Source of the DNA: Actinomycetota bacterium
GTDB lineage: Bacteria > Actinomycetota > Actinomycetes > Nanopelagicales > Nanopelagicaceae
Assembly: GCA_003151395.1 (NCBI GenBank)
Contig: PLXJ01000033.1
Span: 1 to 37,561, forward strand
Length of the DNA: 37,561 nucleotides
Reading direction: 5' to 3'
Under the pieces are notes generated by a model. It saw only the letters and a list, made by a program, of their open reading frames with translations. It had not been told where the DNA came from and searched no databases. This document shows, in pieces, positions 33,086 to 37,561 of the stretch. Made by a program: the position numbers and the translations under genes. The number at the start of each line of letters is the position of its first letter. Position 1 is the stretch's first letter.

Positions 33086-33161
33086 TAACGGAAAAGTAAC
33101 TATGAGGCGAGGATAAGTCAAGCAAATGGCGCAAAATCTGTGAAAATAACGGAATCGTTAT
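33086..33161. promoter_or_regulatory. Second operator-like palindrome and repeated half-site
   Basis: ATAACG (33146-33151) and CGTTAT (33156-33161) form a 6-bp inverted repeat with a 4-nt spacer. Its half-site TAACGGAA occurs again at 33086-33093, 61 bp away. This may be a second regulator site facing the deoR-type gene. It differs from the ATGCAT repeat, so it may serve another protein. Confidence 0.4.
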
Positions 33162-33269
33162 ATTTCTCTCGTTTTGGTGCGTCCAAAAAGTAGATAAGTC
33201 ATGCTGTTTCTTGCAAGAATAACCTGTTGTTGGCTCGCCAAAGCTGCACCGAATGGAGATAATTAGAAA

Positions 33270-34094
33270 ATGATCAAGAAGAGTGCCAAAGCTTCCCCAA
33301 GCGAAGGGGCCAGCCGACGACTTGCGATCACGCGTAAAACCGAGATTGGCAAGTTTGTTAATGCCACCGGAGAAGCGACTGTTGCAGAATTGGCTAGCAA
33401 ATTTGAGGTTTCTTTGGACACAATTCGACGTGATCTCACTGAGTTAGAGGCCGAAAAGATTCTAATTAAGACGCACGGGGGTGCCGTTCGAGACAATTTT
33501 GTCCCTCTGGACTCAAGTATCGATCTCCGCTTAAAAGTGCAAATAGCCGCAAAAGCAACTATCGGAACGCTCGCCGCCACGTTGATACCGAGCGATTCGG
33601 TAATAATGATTAATGCGGGAACCACCACGCTTGCTTTTGCCAAACAACTGCAAGATCACATTGGTTTAACAATTGCCACAAATAACCTACTCATTCCAAA
33701 AGAACTCTCTCCCAAGGTTTACCGATCACTTCATATATTTGGGGGCACGTTGCTTGGAAGTTCAAATGCAACTATCGGAAGCATTGGCTTCTATAACAGC
33801 CAAGAAAAAGAATTCTTTGATATCAAAGCGGACTGGGGAATTTTCTCAGTAGGCGCCGTATCAACGGATAAGGGATTTAGCATCAGCAATTTTTCAGAAG
33901 CTTCAATGCTTCGCGACATGATTCACCATTGCTCAAAAGTTGTGATACTCGCTGACTCATCCAAGTTTCAGAGAGATCTCTTTGTCCAGGTAGCCGAATT
34001 AGGGGAAGCAACGTACCTAGTCACCGATGCACCACCACCGGCAGAATTAGCAAAGGCACTTAAAGCAGCTTCAGTGCATCTCGTTACACCCTAG
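33270..34094 (+). CDS. DeoR/GlpR-family transcriptional regulator
   Basis: The protein is 274 residues. The N-terminal winged helix-turn-helix (about 25-75) contains 'TVAELASKFEVSLDTIRRDL' and the wing 'ILIKTHGGAV', the DeoR signature. The C-terminal DeoRC sugar-phosphate sensor domain has 'NAGTTTLAFAKQL' (about 113-125) and 'ADSSKFQRD' (about 229-237). It is divergent from the sugar ABC/aldolase/kinase operon and should repress it until a phosphorylated sugar from that pathway binds. The start ATG 33270 follows GGAGAT. The regulator type fits an operon whose intermediates are sugar phosphates. Confidence 0.93.
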   Translation: MIKKSAKASPSEGASRRLAITRKTEIGKFVNATGEATVAELASKFEVSLDTIRRDLTELEAEKILIKTHGGAVRDNFVPLDSSIDLRLKVQIAAKATIGTLAATLIPSDSVIMINAGTTTLAFAKQLQDHIGLTIATNNLLIPKELSPKVYRSLHIFGGTLLGSSNATIGSIGFYNSQEKEFFDIKADWGIFSVGAVSTDKGFSISNFSEASMLRDMIHHCSKVVILADSSKFQRDLFVQVAELGEATYLVTDAPPPAELAKALKAASVHLVTP

Positions 34095-34107
34095 CAATTA
34101 CTAGAAG

Positions 34108-35727
34108 TTACAGATCAGAAACCATCTCGATTGCACTTGCAGGACACTCACTCACGCACATTCCGCACCCTTTGCAGTAGTCCAGATTGATTTCAAAGCC
34201 GAGGCCGGGACCGAGTTTCTTTATTGCGTTATCTGGGCAGACTCCAAAGCAGTTGTCGCATTCGAAGCAATTCCCGCAGGACATACAGCGACGTGCTTCG
34301 TAGAGGGCGGTGGATTCATCGAGGCCTTGGACGACTTCACTGAAGTCATAGACGCGGCGAGATGCAGCTAAGCGTTCACGAACGGCAGGTGGAGCGTCGG
34401 TGTAGTACCAAGTGTTGAGGTCTTCGAAGGCAACGGCAGTTTTTTCAACCTTTGGTTCGATTTTTGTTTGGCGGAGCCAGGCGTCGATGTACTTGGCAGC
34501 TTTCTTGCCGTGACCGATGCTCGTTGTAACGGTGCGGTCACCATCGACCATATCGCCACCGGCAAATATGCCGGGGTGAGTCGTCATCATGTTGGCGTCA
34601 ACATCCATGACACCACTTTTGACATCGAGGTCGACGTTATTGCCTAGGAGTGAGAAATCAACTTCTTGTCCGAGAGCAAGGATCAGTGAATCAGCTTCTA
34701 GAGTTTCAAACTCACCTGTTGGTTGCGGAAAGCCTTTCTCGTCTAACTCCATCTTTTCGATCATCATGTCGTCTTCGCCCATGTATTTGACCGTCGATAA
34801 CCATTTGATCAAGACGCCTTCTTCTAGGGCTTCCTCGATATCTTGGTCGTTCGCTGGGGACTTGTCGCGGGTGCGGCGGTAGACGATGATCGCTTCTTCT
34901 GCCCCTAGGCGCTTTGCAGTACGGGCAACATCCATTGCAGTATTCCCACCGCCATACACGACGACCTTGCGACCGAGCATTGGGGTCTGGCCGTCTTCAA
35001 AATGATGCAGTACTTGAATTGCATCCAAGATCCGTGCGGATTCACCTGCCGGGATGTAGGCACGCTTTGAAAGTTGAGCGCCAATCGCCATGAAGACAGC
35101 ATCGAAGCCTTCGTCGAGTGCGTCGTGCACATCATCAACGCGAGTGTTGAGTTGGAAGATGATTCCCATATCTTTAATGCGATTGATCTCTGCATCCAAA
35201 ACTTCGCGGGGCAGGCGATACTTTGGAATTCCATAACGCATCATGCCGCCCGGAGCGTGGGTTGCGTCACGGATGACTACTTGGTGACCCATGCGCCGCA
35301 AGTGGTATGCAGCAGATAAACCTGCGGGGCCGGAGCCAATGACCAGGACGGCGAGACCGGTTTCGTGATCAGGTGGATCGATCTTCCAACCCTTTTCAAG
35401 TGCGTGATCTCCCAAGAAACGTTCAACTGAGTTAATACCGACTGCTTCGTCCAAGAAGGTGCGGTTACATGCAGTTTGGCAAGGGTGGTAGCAGACGCGC
35501 CCCATGATGGCGGGGAAAGGATTTTCCTTAATGAGCTCGCGCCAGGCATGCTCGTAGGAACCATCTTCTGCGATGTAGAGCCAGTTCTGGACGTTTTCAC
35601 CGGCAGGGCAAGCTTGATTGCAAGGTGGCATGCGGTGGATGTACTCGGGATGTTCTACGCGCCAAGACCCGGTGTGGTTGGCGAGGCTTGATCCGACGGT
35701 CAAAGTAATTGCATATGGCTTGTCCAC
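34108..35727 (-). CDS. GltD-like FAD/NAD(P) oxidoreductase with added ferredoxin domain
   Basis: The protein is 539 residues. The N-terminal Cys set ('CNQACPAGE', then 'CYHPCQTAC', about 36-88) is the two-cluster domain of glutamate synthase small subunit and NfnB/PreT proteins. FAD binds at 'VIGSGPAGLSAA' (about 128-139) and NAD(P)H at 'VYGGGNTAMDVA' (about 255-266). The C-terminus adds a Cys-rich ferredoxin: 'CMSCGNCFECDNCFGVCP' and 'CKGCGMCVSECP' (about 470-530), two 4Fe-4S clusters. It lies 2 nt after the 2-oxoacid:ferredoxin oxidoreductase beta gene, so it likely takes electrons from that enzyme to NAD(P)+ or back. This pairing is inferred from the operon. Confidence 0.88.
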   Translation of the reverse strand: MDKPYAITLTVGSSLANHTGSWRVEHPEYIHRMPPCNQACPAGENVQNWLYIAEDGSYEHAWRELIKENPFPAIMGRVCYHPCQTACNRTFLDEAVGINSVERFLGDHALEKGWKIDPPDHETGLAVLVIGSGPAGLSAAYHLRRMGHQVVIRDATHAPGGMMRYGIPKYRLPREVLDAEINRIKDMGIIFQLNTRVDDVHDALDEGFDAVFMAIGAQLSKRAYIPAGESARILDAIQVLHHFEDGQTPMLGRKVVVYGGGNTAMDVARTAKRLGAEEAIIVYRRTRDKSPANDQDIEEALEEGVLIKWLSTVKYMGEDDMMIEKMELDEKGFPQPTGEFETLEADSLILALGQEVDFSLLGNNVDLDVKSGVMDVDANMMTTHPGIFAGGDMVDGDRTVTTSIGHGKKAAKYIDAWLRQTKIEPKVEKTAVAFEDLNTWYYTDAPPAVRERLAASRRVYDFSEVVQGLDESTALYEARRCMSCGNCFECDNCFGVCPDNAIKKLGPGLGFEINLDYCKGCGMCVSECPASAIEMVSDL

Positions 35728-35729
35728 GA

Positions 35730-36722
35730 CTACTCCCCCATCAATTGATAGCGTTCAATATTTTTATCTGCGATCCGTTGCAAGTGATCGATGACTTCGT
35801 CATTGCGTTGTGGAGAAAATAAGTGGGAATAGCGAGTCTGTAGTTTGAGGTATTCCTCAACTGGGACGCGCTTGCGAATCTTGCTCGAAGCAACGAATTC
35901 ACCGTTGATCGCTTCAAACACAGGGAACAAGCCACTCTGGGTCGCAAGGCGTGCAATCTTGATTGTGTCGCACGACGCAGAGCCCCAACCAAGTGGGCAA
36001 GGAACCAATATATGGAGGTAGCGCGAACCGCGAATAGTCATGGCGCGTTCGACCTTAGCTTCTAGATCGCGCAGATCGGCGATGGTTGCGGTAGCAACAT
36101 ATGGAATGTCATGAGCCATGGCGATCTTTGGAAGGTACTTTCCTTGACCAAAGACATTACCGGGATGTGCGCCAACCGCCTGTGTTGTTGCGGTACGAGC
36201 TGCAGGAGGCGTGGCACCGGAGCGTTGAACGCCGGTGTTCATGTATGCCTCATTGTCATAACAGATGTAGAGGACATCGTCGTTGCGCTCAAACATTCCG
36301 CTGAGTGCGCCGAGTCCTATATCGACAGTTGCGCCATCGCCACCTTGGGCTACCACGCGAGTGATGGTGTCGCCCTTGGCTTTTAATGCGGCTGCTACGC
36401 CTGTTGCTACTGCAGGAGCATTACCAAACAGGGAGTGCAGCCAAGCGATGCGCCATGAACTTTCTGGGTATGGTGTTGAAAAGACTTCTAAACATCCCGT
36501 GGCGTTTACGGCGATTATCTGATCACCAGTTGCGCGCATAGCAGCGTCTAGTGCATATCTAGCGCCTAGAGCTTCCCCGCAGCCTTGGCAGGCGCGGTGG
36601 CCGGAGGTCAGTGCATTGGTGCGATCTGGATCGGATTGAACAGAGCGTTCATCATCGCGCAAGAGGCGATTTCCAACAGCAAATGAGCCGACTTGATAGA
36701 ACTTAACTGCCGAAGTGCTCAT
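35730..36722 (-). CDS. 2-oxoacid:ferredoxin oxidoreductase, beta subunit
   Basis: The 330-residue beta subunit binds thiamine diphosphate. 'CQGCGEALG' near 45-53 supplies iron-sulfur Cys, and 'GGDGATVDIGLGALSG' with 'NEAYMNTGVQ' forms the TPP/Mg site. With the alpha subunit it decarboxylates pyruvate, or another 2-oxoacid, to acyl-CoA and passes electrons to an Fe-S carrier. The start overlaps the alpha gene stop by 4 nt (ATGA). PorB of the pyruvate enzyme is the most likely identity, but 2-oxoglutarate or 2-oxoisovalerate types cannot be excluded. Such enzymes are often oxygen-sensitive. Confidence 0.9.
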   Translation of the reverse strand: MSTSAVKFYQVGSFAVGNRLLRDDERSVQSDPDRTNALTSGHRACQGCGEALGARYALDAAMRATGDQIIAVNATGCLEVFSTPYPESSWRIAWLHSLFGNAPAVATGVAAALKAKGDTITRVVAQGGDGATVDIGLGALSGMFERNDDVLYICYDNEAYMNTGVQRSGATPPAARTATTQAVGAHPGNVFGQGKYLPKIAMAHDIPYVATATIADLRDLEAKVERAMTIRGSRYLHILVPCPLGWGSASCDTIKIARLATQSGLFPVFEAINGEFVASSKIRKRVPVEEYLKLQTRYSHLFSPQRNDEVIDHLQRIADKNIERYQLMGE

Positions 36723-37561
36723 CGCAGCGCCCTCTCTTTTGCTAATTCGATATCGATCGTCTCGACTTCAAGATCCAGGAAGGTGAGCCGTTGAATCTGT
36801 TCCACCATCGCAGCTTCGAGGTATTTCCGGAGCGATGCGATTGTGATGGGGCGACCACCAAGACCAGCGATGAGAGTGAAATCCTTAACTCCCATACCCT
36901 CGATAGCGCGTGCAACATCTTGAGTGACGATTCCACCTGTCCCGGTTGAGAATGCCTTCTCTAAAATGATCACGCGCTTTGCATCTTTGAGGGCTTCCCC
37001 GACTGCGTCATACGGGAAGGGCCTAAATGATGTGAGTCCGACAAGTCCAATGGAATGACCGTCGAGTTGAAGTTCATCGACGACATCTTTGAGAGTGCCG
37101 ATGACAGAACCGAGTGCGAGGACGATCGTTTCGGCTCCATCGGTGCGATAGCAGCGCAACAAGCCGCCCGTTCTACGACCAAATTGCATTTCAAAATCTT
37201 CGGCAACTTCATACACTTTTTCTAACGAATCGATCATTCGTTGATGCGCCAAATATTTAACTTCCATAAATGACTCTGGACCAACCATGGCGCCGATCGA
37301 AACCGCCTCCAACGGACTTAATACTTGGCGCGGGTTGAATGGAGGTAAGAATAGTGAGACTTCTTCTGTGCTTGGAATATCAACCTGTTCGTAGGCATGA
37401 GTCAAAATAAAGCCATCCATGCAGACCATAACTGGGATCGACATCTCTTCTGCGATCCTAAAGGCCTGGATGTGAAGGTCCACGGCCTCTTGATTGTTCT
37501 CTGCATATAGTTGCAACCATCCGGAGTCACGCTGCGACATTGAATCGCTGTGGTCGTTCCA
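36719..37561 (-). CDS. 2-oxoacid:ferredoxin oxidoreductase, alpha subunit, 3' part
   Basis: The reading frame is open to the window edge. The first visible residues, 'WNDHSDSMSQRDSGWLQ', are the alpha-subunit (PorA) segment that normally lies near residue 100, so about 100 residues are missing. Later segments 'EEMSIPVMVCMDGFILTHAYE' and 'DVARAIEGMG' also fit PorA. ATG at 37540 is an internal codon, not the start. The gene is co-transcribed with the beta subunit gene (4-bp overlap) and the GltD-like gene. A gamma/delta subunit gene, if present, lies outside the window. Confidence 0.9.
   Translation of the reverse strand, partial: WNDHSDSMSQRDSGWLQLYAENNQEAVDLHIQAFRIAEEMSIPVMVCMDGFILTHAYEQVDIPSTEEVSLFLPPFNPRQVLSPLEAVSIGAMVGPESFMEVKYLAHQRMIDSLEKVYEVAEDFEMQFGRRTGGLLRCYRTDGAETIVLALGSVIGTLKDVVDELQLDGHSIGLVGLTSFRPFPYDAVGEALKDAKRVIILEKAFSTGTGGIVTQDVARAIEGMGVKDFTLIAGLGGRPITIASLRKYLEAAMVEQIQRLTFLDLEVETIDIELAKERALR

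Overview
This looks like a chromosomal window from a small-genome, moderate-GC actinobacterium, plausibly a freshwater Nanopelagicales (acI / Planktophila-like) lineage. The evidence is a class II (B12-dependent) ribonucleotide reductase paired with NrdR, a lexA gene divergent from a membrane LysM protein with actinobacterial CGAAC-N4-GTTC SOS boxes, a small Cys-rich DUF6767-like protein, and many genes that appear leaderless. The genus is inferred, not proven.

Layout. (1) 1-4672, + strand: an almost complete non-phosphorylative L-fucose pathway: L-fuconolactonase (5' cut by the window edge), aldo/keto reductase (L-fucose dehydrogenase), L-fuconate dehydratase, SDR 2-keto-3-deoxy-L-fuconate dehydrogenase, mutarotase, and FAH-family diketo-deoxy-fuconate hydrolase. 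The predicted end products are pyruvate and lactate. (2) 4701-8108, - strand: nrdR-nrdJ behind a pair of NrdR-box-like sites 31 bp apart. (3) 8363-10315, - strand: aldehyde dehydrogenase and its DUF779 partner. (4) 10442-11109, - strand: a VapBC toxin-antitoxin pair. (5) 11147-12286: LysM protein and lexA, divergent, with two SOS boxes. (6) 12568-20348, + strand: a defence-like module of a PLD/SNF2-type helicase, a large Eco57I-like adenine methyltransferase (4-bp overlap) and an HNH endonuclease. Nearby are a DUF262/DUF1524 (GmrSD-like) nuclease at 22321-24489 and small orphan genes. (7) 24499-27661: UbiA-like prenyltransferase, secreted beta-propeller-like protein, Hsp20 and DUF805. (8) 28947 to 27718 and 29812 to 33029, - strand: a sugar ABC transporter operon ending in a class II aldolase and an ADP-dependent-kinase-family protein, divergent from a DeoR regulator, with a long perfect inverted repeat in the shared promoter. 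(9) 34108-37561, - strand: 2-oxoacid:ferredoxin oxidoreductase alpha (cut by the edge) and beta, followed by a GltD-like flavoprotein with extra 4Fe-4S clusters, which may pass electrons to NAD(P)+.

The most distinctive features are the helicase/methyltransferase/HNH module, which resembles a DISARM-like core without drmABC; the pairing of an ADP-dependent sugar kinase with an aldolase and ABC transporter; and a recurring leaderless start arrangement, a TANNNT-like hexamer 6-7 nt before ATG/GTG, at about ten separate genes. That arrangement fixes several uncertain starts. No rRNA, tRNA, IS element or CRISPR array was recognised.
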